Part shown: one piece after another, positions 1 through 12,700 of the stretch
Layout: each line of letters opens with the position of its first letter
How positions within the stretch are numbered: the stretch's first letter is position 1
Source of the DNA: Syngnathus acus
Taxonomy: Eukaryota > Chordata > Actinopteri > Syngnathiformes > Syngnathidae
Reading direction: 5' to 3'
Assembly (NCBI RefSeq): GCF_901709675.1
Contig: NC_051089.1
Span: 15,429,976 to 15,493,975, forward strand
Length of the DNA stretch: 64,000 bases
The notes under the pieces: model-generated
The model's input: only the letters and a program-made list of their open reading frames with translations
What the model was told of the DNA's origin: nothing
Databases searched by the model: none
Translations under genes and position numbers: made by a program

Positions 1-542
1 CACTCTGTGTCCCTAATGTTTCACAAAGACAACAAGCAGGTTGATCCAGTTCTATCTCTGTTATCATATAAGGACTGGAAAGTTCCCTTACTCTGCTTTG
101 GACAATTTAAAAAAAAAAAAAAAAAAAAAAAAGATTCCTTAAGTGTTCTGTGTCACGTTACAATAATACAGTTTGTATACTGCTTGTCCTCTTTAGAGTT
201 GTGATGATTCTAATATAGAACTTACTATTTCCATCAGGTTAAAATAATTTAACTGTGAATTCCTTCATTGGAATTTTTGAATAAATAAATTAGACTGTTG
301 TGTAAAGTGCTGATTATTTTTGTCAGTTTTCTTTTTGTGAGATTTGAAAGTAAATAGTTCATGATATTTTGGCTGTCCAAGGAAAGACTGTACAGCTTCA
401 AACGGCATAGAGGATGAGTGAAAAGAATATTGTGATACTTTAACCCAGGGAAGGTAAAATGATGATGGTCAAAACCTGAAATGCGTTTTGTTTGTACCTT
501 AATTTAACATGACAATTACAACAGTAGCATTATAAAACTTAC
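1..542 (-). other. lgr4: lgr4 intron following exon 5 (partial)
   Basis: This stretch lies downstream (minus strand) of the exon 5 donor and belongs to an lgr4 intron whose acceptor is off the window. It holds a run of about 23 A at 109-131. I see no further leucine-rich-repeat exon and no other gene in it. Confidence 0.85.
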
Positions 543-758
543 AGGACAACTAGACTGGTGAGGTTTGCAAAGGCGTTGTTCGGTATGTACGAGATGCGGT
601 TGAGGGCCAATGTTAGCGCTTGTAGGTTTGCCTGGTGCTGAAGAGAACCAACTGGGACCTCTGTAAGGTTGTTGTCGTCCAACCATAGATGCCGCAGTTG
701 CTGAAGATCCTCAAAACTGTCATCTGGAACTGTAGTAATATGGTTTGCATCCAGTCGG
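543..758 (-). CDS. lgr4: lgr4 coding exon 5: three leucine-rich repeats
   Basis: The 216-nt exon encodes exactly three 24-residue leucine-rich repeats, about residues 134-206 of the protein. They start with [26 protein letters not shown] and [13 protein letters not shown], and the exon ends in LTSLVVL. The acceptor on the minus strand reads CTCCTTTAG before CCGACTGG. The donor is CCT/GTAAG. Both junctions are phase 2 within a Leu codon. The LDANHIT and RHLWLDDN blocks match vertebrate LGR4 better than LGR5 or LGR6 as I recall those families. Confidence 0.96.
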
Positions 759-3700
759 CTAAAGGAGACGGGGGGAAAAAACAAAGACAGGAATACAACA
801 AAATAATATACTTGAGGGGCTGATTTTGACCAACAGAAGCTTAAACTATATATATATGGCATAGGTAGAAACAAGAAACATCCATTCAGTTTTTCATTAA
901 ACACAACCATTATAAATATACATTAGAAATATTCCTGGAATCTTATATTGGTATCGTGCTTCACATGTTTATTAGACCACCCAAATGTAAGGTTCATGCC
1001 AGTGCTAAAAAAATGATTTTGTATTTTTATTTGGATGTGAAATTTGAAATATTTACTTACATTTGTGAACAGAAGTTCTTTTTAGTGGTTGTATTGTGCT
1101 TAGATTCTGATTTCTCAGAGAAGCCCAGTGGTTTTGGTCAAATTTGGATTTTGACATTTGCAAATCTGTCCAGAATATGTACGTGTTTTAACACAATCAT
1201 CGAATCATTTTCTGCCATTATCCTCCCGCTCACTGTGTGTCTCGCCCTCCCTCAAAATTCCTCAAGTGTCTGAGCTGGAAGGAAAAACAGTCTTGATTGA
1301 CATTTAGCTCTCTGGGGCTTCATACAAAGTGAGTCCTGGCTCCACAAGAGCATATAACTTCAGCAAGAGACACAGTGAAGAGACGAAAGGAAGACGGGAA
1401 ACACTGGACAACGGGATAGATAACTAACTAACTAACTAACTAACTGACTGACTGACTGACTGACTAACTACTAACATCTATTAGAACATTTACTTTAATT
1501 AATACATTCAACTGATCCCTACTGTCCCTACTGTCTTTGCGTGTGCATGCAAGTAAAGAGATTTTAGTAACTCACAGAGACTGGAGGAAATGAAGACTCT
1601 TCAAGGCAGCGCTAGGCACTGTCTTAAGTTGATTATTCTGGAGCATCCTAAAGACAAAAAGGATATCTGTGGTTTTACAATTAAACCAGTTGGTTCATCA
1701 GATACAATACAAAAATTGAACAATTTAAACCGCGTTGGTAAGCTGTGTAGGCGCTCTTCAATTTGTAGACAAGTATAATAACTTAACTCAATGTGATATT
1801 TTATAAACTTGCTCAAAAACTAGCAGACAGAAATAGACGCAAGATGTCTAAAAAAATTTCACATTACCTTATTTTCTGGACTATAAGTCGCAGGATTTTT
1901 TCCTAGTTTGGCAGGGGCTGCGACTTATACTCAGGAGTGATTTATGTGTGAAATTATTAACACACGATATCATTTCACATGTTATTTTCACACTTCCGCA
2001 AGAGGGCGCTCTAGGCCTGTGGAACTGCAACTGACGATGAGTCTGATGTAAGCGACGTGGGAGAGGAAGCGCCGTATCTTCTACTTCCGAAGTTGTTTAT
2101 AAGTGACACAGAGGATGAAGATTTCGTTGGATTTGATGATTTGGAGTGACACGGATGGCTCAATACACTTGTCAGCATGTTATTTATGCTATAGCTATTT
2201 GAATAACTCTTAATATGTTACGTAAGGCAAGTTCTCAGTTCCTTGTTTATGTGTTTATGTAACGTTAGAATACCGTAGCATTCAGCCTGTTGTTTCCTAT
2301 TCTATTTTTATTTTAAATATCCTAGTATATTGGAACATATAGTAACGGAATACAAAATTAATCATTTTGTCCATATCGCACTGCACTACCATGTAGTTGT
2401 GATCATTTGTTTTTATGTATTATATATTGCCCTGTACTTTGAGCACAGGTTCATTACTTTAGGGTCTTGAGCAAAGAGCTCATTAGCATACCCAGAGGAC
2501 TTTGTGCAAAGGTGTATATAATATTGGGTACCTTTCAAAGTGTAAGCTTTTGAAAGTAAACTACACTGTTTACACAAGATTTGTTAACAAAAACAGTTGG
2601 TGTGCCAGGGATAGAAAAGAACATTTTGTCCGTTTCAAGTAAGACTGAATTAGTATGTTTGGGTATATACAAAACTAACCAACAGAGCCACAAAGTTGCA
2701 ACACAACTTATTTAATATTTGCTTTCCCCCCACTCCGTGGGTGGAAAACTTCACACTGTCACAGTGTGTGTGTTTGTATCTACATGAGAGTGTTGACAGT
2801 GGTGGTAGCAAGGAGAGTGCATGCTTACAGGACTTTGAGCTGATGTAGTCCAGACAGGGCTTCGGGGTGGATAAAGGATAAGTCATTGCCCGCAAGTCTC
2901 CTAACAAGACAAAAATAAGTAGAAATTTTCATTAATATGAAATAACATTTAAAACAGTTCAAATGTAGCCACATGCAGTGTCTGTTTGAGAAAGAAAAAA
3001 AAAACAGTGAGGCCTTAGACTGAAAAGTTCTCTATGTTAGCACCTCAAATGAGGCTCAAGCTCTCACACTGAAATGGGGCCAGGGGTGTCAAAGACACAT
3101 CTGTCATGGCCTGTTGTCACTTTGTCTGTCACCCAAACAAGATTAGAACTACTTGCACATATCCCCTCCCCAAATTGCTTTCTGGTCCTCCCACCAAGAG
3201 TATTTCAATTGGTTTTGAAACGGACACAAGTGCTTATCGCCTATGAGAGCGGGCTCGTAGGTGAACATAGCCATTTATTTCTCTGGAAGGGATTATTTAT
3301 TTTATCATATTTTCTTATAATCCGCAGTGTACCCATAAAAGTGTGTTGGGACACCTCCCTTTCTTGTTGCCAAGAGAAGTTGTTCAGAAAGTGTTTGTGC
3401 ATGGACAAGGTTGACTGGGACACCCAGTCCAAGTATACCATCGGGCCTGAGAGATTAGCGACAGATTTATCACCCTGCAATATGAGTCTGACCAGACTAA
3501 AACCCTGAAACAAGAGCTGCTGGGTGTGTGAGCCGGAGAATCAAGGACGAGTGTGTTAAGTTAGACAACCACATGCCTTTCAGGTCCCAGAGGAGAGAAT
3601 TGTCAGAATAAGATCTTTTCCTAGACATTGCTGAGTGTTATACAATGGTACTACCGTATTTTCCGGACTTAAAATCGCAGTTTTTTTCATAGTTTGGTCG

Positions 3701-6700
3701 GGGGGGTGACTTATAATCAGGAGCGACTTAAATGTGAAAGTATTAACACATTATTACTTGATCATTAACACATTACTTACTTACTAGTCATTTATCACTT
3801 CACATGTTATTTTCATTTTAAACCGCATGAGGGCGCTCTAGGCCTGTGGAATAATTGGAACTGCAACTGACGATGATACCTGGTATCAGTGCTCACTCAG
3901 CCTTAGTTTCAAGAACTACGCTTTTTTTTCAAGGTTTACGGCAAAGCAGAATTGATGAGGTGAAATAATTGATAACGTACTTAAACCTGCACACCATAAA
4001 ATCTTGCCCCGAAATATCTTTACACCAGCCTTTTCATTTGACCATTTCTGACTCACACATCCTAAAATAGCAGTGTTCTGCCTTTCAGGCAAGTCGTCCG
4101 TAATTTGTTCACTGTTCACACTCTTATTTTGTAAATGATGCTTTATTTTGGTAGAAGAGATGTAAATCAGGAAGTGTCTGTGCCTCATTTGATGTGCGCG
4201 AGGGGAGGGAGTTGTGTAGTTGAGGAAGGAGAAGCTAGAGACCACATTATTACATGCCCACCGAGAAAAATTCGAAAGAAACTCCAACAGAGGCAACTCT
4301 TTGTATGTTTCGTGCTATATTTTCTTGTTTTCATGTAAATGGAACTGACACTTGTTTTGTCTTTTCTAGTTTCACTCTGTTATTGGTAGCAAGATATCCA
4401 AATAAAGCTACACAACGACCGAAGGACGCCTTGCGTCATCAGTTAAGAGTTAGTTCGCTGTCTAGCTTGGACAAAGCTAACATGCGTCTTAGCGAGGACA
4501 GTACAAGCAGATTAACACTTTTGCTGTTCACGATGGGTATTCTTGCAACCCTCTGGAAAAATGTTCAAACTGGAATTGGGTTTGAGTTTTCTGCACTGTT
4601 TTTGCAGAAGTGACGTCATGCGTGCTCTCATGGTAGCTTGTTGCCTTACTGCGCCGTGACCAAACGGTATTATTTTGCTGTAATGGATTCTACATCTGCT
4701 GAGAAGAGACTGCCATCTAGCTTGCCCCCAAAAACCCACAGTTTCTCCAAGCGAGGAGGGGTAAAAAAATGAAGGCAATGCACGCAAACAAAGGAGTGTG
4801 CAATTTCACTTCTAGGCCGCAGGTGGCAGTAGCGATTAGAAACTCAAAATCTTGCAGAATGCAGAAGCTTTAATGAATGAAACTGCAAATTACATCACGT
4901 GCAAAATATAATTTGTATTGTTTGTGTTTATTCTAGAAATCAGGCCAAAACCAGGTATGTGGTTTCGGAGAACTTGACCGTAAATTACGAAAGCCTAATA
5001 ATGGGATTGAGCTGCTCTAACCTTTTCTGTTAACCTATAGAAAATTACCCAATTATACAAATTGTATATATGTATCATCGATGCTAGAGTTTGGTCCACA
5101 TTTTTGGCAGTAAGTCAGATTCGTTTCCAGCAAGGGTTGGACTTTGACTGGAGCGGTTCGCAGCCAAGTGTGAAGCGGTCAGCACCACCAAATCTGAGAC
5201 CATGGTCCTTGGTGGGAAAAGGGAGGAATGCCCTGAGTCAGAGTTGAGATCCTGCCTCAAGTGGAGTGGTTCAAGTGTCTTGGGGTTTTGTTCACGAGCG
5301 AGGGCAGGATGGAGCGTGAGATCGACAGGCGGATCGGTGCGGTCTGCTGTGATGCGGACTCTGTACATGTCCGTCGTGGTGAAGAGATTTACCGGTCGAT
5401 CGACGCTTCTACCCTCTTGCTTCTACCTACTTCTAACCTATGGTTACGACTCACGAGCTATGGGTCATGACCGAATAAAAGCGGCTAAAATGAGTTCCCT
5501 CCGCAGGGTGTCCAGGCTCTCCCTTAGAGATAGGGTGAGAAGCTCGGTCATCCGTGAGGGACTCTGAGTCGAGCCGCTGCTCCTCCCCGTTGAGAGGAGC
5601 CAGGTGAGGTGGCTCGGGCATAGAGACGACCCAGGACGAGCTGGAGAGACTATGTTTCTCGGCTGGCCTGAGAGTGTCTTGGGATCCCCAGGGATGAGCT
5701 GGACAAAGTGGCTGGAGAGAGGGAAGTCTGGCCCTCCTAAAGCTGCTGACCTCGTGACCTGACCCCGGATAAGCGGTAGAAGATGGATGGATGGATGGAT
5801 ATATATGTCAGTCAACATAACAACCACAAACTATGCTGGTGACACAGGCAAAAAAAGGGTTGGGCGCTGCTAGGGAACAACTTCAAAATAAAAGCGTAAC
5901 AGGGCAAGGAATTGTTTCAAGTCTACTAACCGTGCATTCCTCTAGACAGCATGATGAAAAGTAAATTGACTTTTGAAAAAGCAGATTGAAGTGGTGGAAG
6001 AAAACAGAGGGTGAGGACTCTAAATACTGAAAGATCCAAAAGTTAAAAAAGCATAGACGGAAAGTCCAAGCGGAGTTGGAATCACATGAGTTCATTTACG
6101 TACGAGTCATTTAGCATCCTTTGGGCAACATGATACCTGATATCAGGTCGACTGATATTATCGCCAACTTCCTCCAGCACCGAGCCAGAACAAGAAGCAT
6201 TTAACAAACAGAGATTAGATGTTTGACACTTAAAAACGCCCAAGAATCCACAAAGGAGAACATGACTATTATGGATTCAAGCCCTCACCTAATCTTTTTA
6301 ATTGTGTTTTACCTGCTTATCTTTGCACTGTGATGTCACGTGTATATTTTGAACTTGCATTCATTGATTTATTTATTGCCATTCACTCACTCACTCATTC
6401 ATTCATAAATTCATTCGTTAATTCATTTTTAACCTTAGCAAGGAACACATTATAGGCCTGCTGCACCATGTTGCAGTGTTAACTCAAAAAAACAGGTCCA
6501 TACCATAAGGCCCAACCCTCATGTCAACATTGTACTGTGTCAATATAGCACTAATGAAAGAAAAGAATGCATGCACTCACAGCTCTTCCAGATAAGGAAA
6601 GTTCTTGAAAACATTTGCTGGAAGCTCAGTGATGTTATTCATGCTCAGATCTCTGTGGAGAAAAAATGAAAACAATATCAGTTTGCAATTTTATCTCATA

Positions 6701-9700
6701 TTTGTGATGACTGTTGACACAAAATGACATGGCTCATCAGTGTTAAAAGTACATGTTAAAAGAAGGTGATTTTAAGGTCACTAGCAGGGGAGGCGATGTC
6801 GCAATTGAAGCTTGTACCAGCTGAATTCTCCTTGACTCTATAAATCGTACAAAACCAAAATTAACGGTTTACTTTCAACATTATTATATTTTCTTACACA
6901 CAATTAGATTCGTCATCTCATCGCGCATTCATCCTTCACACAGCCACGGAAAAGAGAAATGTATTTCAGTCTAACTGCAGGCAAGCGAAAGCTCAGGATT
7001 TCACAACTGCGCACTGGCACTCGTAGGAAATGTGTGGTCGACTTCAGGCAAAACAGAAGCGTAAACATAAACTTAAGACGATGAACACAAACATTATATA
7101 GGTAATCATTTAGAACGCAGGAGAGTCGATCATTTCTGCCATCACAAAAAAAACTCTTGACTATTTGAGTATTCTAGTTTTCATTTTTGATGAAGGAAAT
7201 CATCAAAAGCTTAAAAGCTGTTGAAAAAAAAATTAACTATACTTCAGCCCCAGGCAGCTACACTTTTCAATCCACCTTCAAGATAAGCATGTGGCAGCAT
7301 GACAAATATGCACTCAGGCCTTGATTTGCTTCCCCACAAACGCTAATATCAGGTCATGTGCATCGCATGCACTCAATGCAAAAGACAGAACAACAAAGTG
7401 CCATATTTCACATTGACTGGTGCAGACTACTGAGAGAGCAAAAATGATTATTTGAATGAAAAGTCACCAAACATAACATGAATTATGCAGCCCGAAAAAA
7501 AAAATCCAAAATTTAGAAATAAAGCAGCAGCCTGCACCTCACCTAAATTCTAACTCTAAAATTGGTCATCTTGAATTTCATTGCCAGATCTCTTTAGGAC
7601 CTGTGCGGGCCCCTCAAATACAACAAGGATCATATTGCCCTTCCTCTGCATTTCCAGCAACACTCACGGCAGCATTACATGGCGTATCCATGCCAGAACG
7701 CTCAGGCTCCCTACGTTCCATGTCCTGTCCAGTGTCCACATTTACCGAGTGATCCAGTTACTTTATAGACAACAGCCTGATTGTTATTGCTTTTCCCCAC
7801 TCAGGCAGTGCAATCGGTACTGTGGATCTGCCACCACTTGTAATCGTCCAGACACATTCCTAAGCAAATTGTAGAATGTTCAGCGACTTAATCTTACAGA
7901 TTGTTGTAATCACACACAAACAAAGCAGCGTATGAGAGAGCTGCATGACTATCCTGCTTCCTCCCTCCCCCATTTTATGGCTGCTTTACTCATCAAGGTC
8001 CTCGGTCTGCCCCTGCTAACATAGATTGAAGAGGACACTCAAAATGCAGCTGTGATTAATGATGACAAGCCTACTAAATGATTATACAATCTGGTATTGC
8101 TAAATATCAGTCCCATGTGCTGTTTCTTCATGTCGAGAGGAAGGCAAAAAGCTGAAACAATTAGCAGACCTAATTTGAGAAACATTTGTATTCCGCTTCC
8201 TATGAGGGTAGCGGGATTAGAGAATGACAAAACAGTGGTCAATGAAAAAGTATGTTTGGCTACTTTCTGAACTCCTGCCACTTCAGACAGTGAGGTGATC
8301 AACAATCCCAAAAGCTTTGATGCAAAAGTACCTATGAGTAAAGGTGGTTGCATTTTGTTATCACCCCCACTCGTGTTAATATTGCTTTTTCAACACCTCT
8401 TATCCTGTTCAGGGTCATTGGAGTTGCTGGAGCCAATGGGAGCTCACATCGGACGAAACTCAGACTGCACCCTGAACTGGTCGCCAGCCAGTCGCACAGT
8501 GTTAAAATTATTGTGTCAAAGAATAAATCACTCACTGACTTAGCATTCAGGCAAGTAGTAATTACTATTATTACAGTAGGGCACAGTGCATTCAGTGTCA
8601 CGGTACGTATTTGCTACCTATCCATTGTCTAATCCAGCGACCCCCAACCTTTTTAGCACCAAGGACAGGAATATCGTCAGACAATATTTTCACTTTCACA
8701 CAGCTTTTATGGTGAGGCGGGTAAATACAACAAAATAAACGATACGACCGGCATAAAAACAATGATACTGTGGTGCCGAAAGGAAAGCAGGTGCAGCAGG
8801 TGTGTCGCAAAAGACTTTACTGAACATACTACTCGTAAAACGAGGAATAGGAAGAACAACAACGGAAGTGCGTTACCACATGAACACCATGTTCCCAACA
8901 CACCCTTCAACCCTTACTTCCATGGGGGAATTTTGTATGCCAACGCCACAGTAAACTATAATAATAATAAACGTGAATCCCATGCAACTTTACTAGCAGC
9001 ATCCTCATAACATCATGCCAACAACATAACATGAGTAATGTTATGTTCACGTCACCAAGGTGTGGGAGAGAATCCTGTCCATTTTTCAAAATAAAAGATC
9101 ATCCACACTTGGATAAATAAAACGGTAATAATGCAAGTTACTGATTCTTTCTCGTGCGGCCCAGTGCCAAATGATCCACAGACCGGTACTGGTCCGCGGC
9201 CCGGGGACCACTGGTCTCAACCACTTATTCTCACTATGAGCGTGCAATGAAGTTGTCTTGAGCTGCCTACTCATATCCGACATAATAATCTGGTGGTGAA
9301 ACTTTTCGCTGTGCTGAAGCCTTTGTTTCTTATTGCACTGACGCATCGGGTTTGAATTTGAGCGTGTCGCCAGGTTTCCGTGATTAATCAAACGCAACAT
9401 TCCCGAACACAGTTGGTTATAGTTCCAGATCACCTGTTTTGTGTGATTCTGAATATGGCGGTGAAGGGAGAGAGAGGCTCATCAGTGGAGGTTTGAGCGG
9501 CTATCGATTATCTTAGCCATAGCTTGGGTCAGCTACGTTTCCTCCGTCACCTAAGGCGCCTGCCAGAACACACAGCAATGTATGAAGGTCTCGTCTGGGA
9601 TGAAAGAGTGTCCATAGAACTCAGCGATTAGTACTAAATTCAAATTAATATTAAAAGGCACAGCTCATCGTCACCATTCTTTGCCGTACAAGTCCTTCGG

Positions 9701-12700
9701 CGGCTGACCGAAGCAGGCCGCCCTCAAAGCCGGGCCACAACAGTTAGACCGATTGACAGATTGACTGCAGCTCTCATTCAAGTATTCAGCATGTGTGCTG
9801 TCAAAAATCTTCACTTCAAGTGTCACTATTTATGATAAACTTTGTTTTTAGAATTAAAGAGACTTTAGCTAAGTTGTAAGTTTTTAGCACACGCTATATG
9901 TATTGTAAAATTTGGGTACATCCTTGGTTCATATTAATTACTACTCTGGGAAACTAAAGGTTTATTAACATGGCTCACTGTACGGCAGTACAATACATTG
10001 TTATCGTATCAAAAATGGAAACAAGGACGATATCCGTCACGTACCCTTACCATGTTACATGGATAAAGGTCAGTCCAAGCACCCACATTGCTCCTTTCAA
10101 ATTTGACGTTGATGGCTAAATCAACCCAGTCAATGACAATCATCTTGAGGAGTGAGCGAGGAGCGTGAGGGAGGGAGCGAGGTGTCACACATATGCAGCG
10201 AGACAGCACACAAAAGAAATTTACTTCCGCGTCAGTAAGAGTTGGCAGACACAGCCATGTGAACTATATACTGTACATATACATTGTGCTTTAGAGCTTT
10301 CTATGGCGATATTTAAAATTTCAAAATTACCAGTGTACAAAATACTGGAGCTTATTATAAAAATGTCTGCGCACTCCGTGCCGCCATTCAATTGGTTGGG
10401 AGTATAGGAGTGAGTCTCGCCTTTCTGTTTCTTCCTGTTTTGAAAATGAACATTGAAAATTTCAAAATTTCACACAAACACACATGCACACAACAAAAAC
10501 ATCTGCTGTAGATAACAAAAAGTAGACTCAATTTAAGACTGGGGAAAAGGAGGAGTGGTCTAACGACAGTTTGATTTATTTGAATTAGAAGCAGATTTAG
10601 CGCTCTGCAGATGTAGTATGTACAAAGACGTCATTGGATTTCATTCATAAATATGACCTAAGTGGGACAATCCCTCTGACTCATTGTAGAGTTCATTGAA
10701 TGAATTCTAATCATTATTATCTTCAAAATATTTTTAAAACGCCCTTATATCCCGTCACTACTGCGCGGGGTGGCGTGGTGGGGGTGTCAAACACAGACGC
10801 ACTGGGTGGTGCAATGCAGTCCATGTCACATGCATCCAAAAGAGGAGATATTGCAGTTCACGTGGCTCCATCATTACTCAATTACTCTATTAATGTGTAC
10901 CTGTGGTGCTCAGAAGAAAAGATACTATGATCGTTTATCAAGAAAAACTATCTGAATGCATCTTTGGTTGCACCGGTTGTATTAAAGCAACCTATAATAG
11001 CTCACCAAACTTGTTTGTCGAAACACCCTTGGCGTAGCCATATTGTATGTTTTCCTCCTCTGGCTTATTGGGGGTCACCTCACAATCAGAAAAGCATGAG
11101 AAAAGACAAATCTCCATCCATAGGCATGTGATCTGGCATATGAACTCAATAGCAAGTGGCGGGCGTAAGGGACGTGACGTCACATTTGTTCCCAACTTGG
11201 CGCTCTGCATTAAAATAAACCGGGGGGGATTATTTTGGAATATACAAGACTAGACACAAAATGGAAACACCATATATTTATCAAATCTTTACAGTATTGC
11301 TCTCTTTGTACGTTAAGACTTTATTGTGGGTGCTTGGGAAACACCCTTTACCCCAGGGGTGTCAAACTCATTTTTTTCACGGGCCGCATTGTCGTCATAA
11401 CTTCTTTCGGCCATTATGACAGTCAACCCAAATAAATGTATGAGCACCTCATATTAAATACAGTAAAAGCTACAAAACAAACTGACAAATAACTCGTTTT
11501 CAAATCAGGCGAGTAAAAACTGGTCAAATATTTAGAAATAAAAGATATTATTAAAAGTGAAGACAATTTGCTATTCTATTAATGACACGAATTTGATGCA
11601 CAATTTGTCTTCACGGGCCACATAAAATGATGTGGCGGGCCGTATATGGCCCCCGGGCCTTGAGTTTGACACCTGTGCTTTACCCCCTAACCCCAAAACA
11701 GATACTTAAAACCAAAGACACGGACTGATGCAAAAAAATAAAAAAGAGATCAGAACATCCATACACACCAGCACCCAAACATGTCAGAAAACAAACATAC
11801 ATTACACCTACTTTCTTAGACAGGTCTGCAGTATTTAATCATTGTACCCGTCAAGGAAAATTGGATCATTTCCCGCGGCACATCTGACAATCTCTTGCCG
11901 CAACTAATGTGATGCGGATGTGGTTGACAATCACTGCACGAACATAATTAGATGAGTGGTGACGTCTGTCTGACTTGACTTCACCTGGGTCATGGCCTGC
12001 TACACCTGATATGATGGAAGCCAGCAAATTTTTCAACTTGAAGTCCCATCCTGTATTGGCCATTTTAACAGACAACTACAAGATAGCAAAATAGCTGACT
12101 TGGATGGGCGTCTCTAATTTACAGACGGTCAACAGTGTAAGAGGCTATGTCAGAACGGCAACAATGATTAGTCAAGATAAACAACGTCACCATCAGATTG
12201 CATTGATAATCACACTTCTACTTATTTTCGCCTGGAAATAGAGCTGTGCGATACGCAAAAGAAAATATATATCGATATTTTTGCTTTGCCAAATATCTCG
12301 ATAAGTATGACGATATAAATATGGGTTCAGTAAAAAAAGAACCAAAATAAATATTATTCCAAAAGAACGTGACAAGTGCAGTTTCTTTTTTCATTCAAAT
12401 TTACTGGCATCAATCAACATTAAAAAACTGGATATTAATTGAAAAAGTAATACACCCGCATTATACTGTAACTGTGCTGTAATTGTAACATTTTTATGCA
12501 ACAACAGAAGTATTTGTTGTCGGACTCTTCCTGCAGAGTGCCCAAATGTTTCATTGTTTGACTCTATATTAGTTCCTTAAGCACAGCTGCAAAATATGAT
12601 GATATTCAGAATTATTCAAAATTTAGGTGGAGCATATCTGGCAAATGGAAGGAATGAAAACCACATTTGCATTGGTCTATGTGCTGAGAATCTTTCAGGA

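Larger units (their letters stand above)
2901..6580 (-). other. lgr4: lgr4 intron 2
   Basis: This 3.7-kb intron between exons 2 and 3 holds a MITE-like copy (3654-3870) and an RTE-like LINE 3' end (5130-5801). The rest is AT-rich, and I see no gene in it. Short open frames here, such as one near 3916-4296, show no recognisable domain. Confidence 0.85.
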
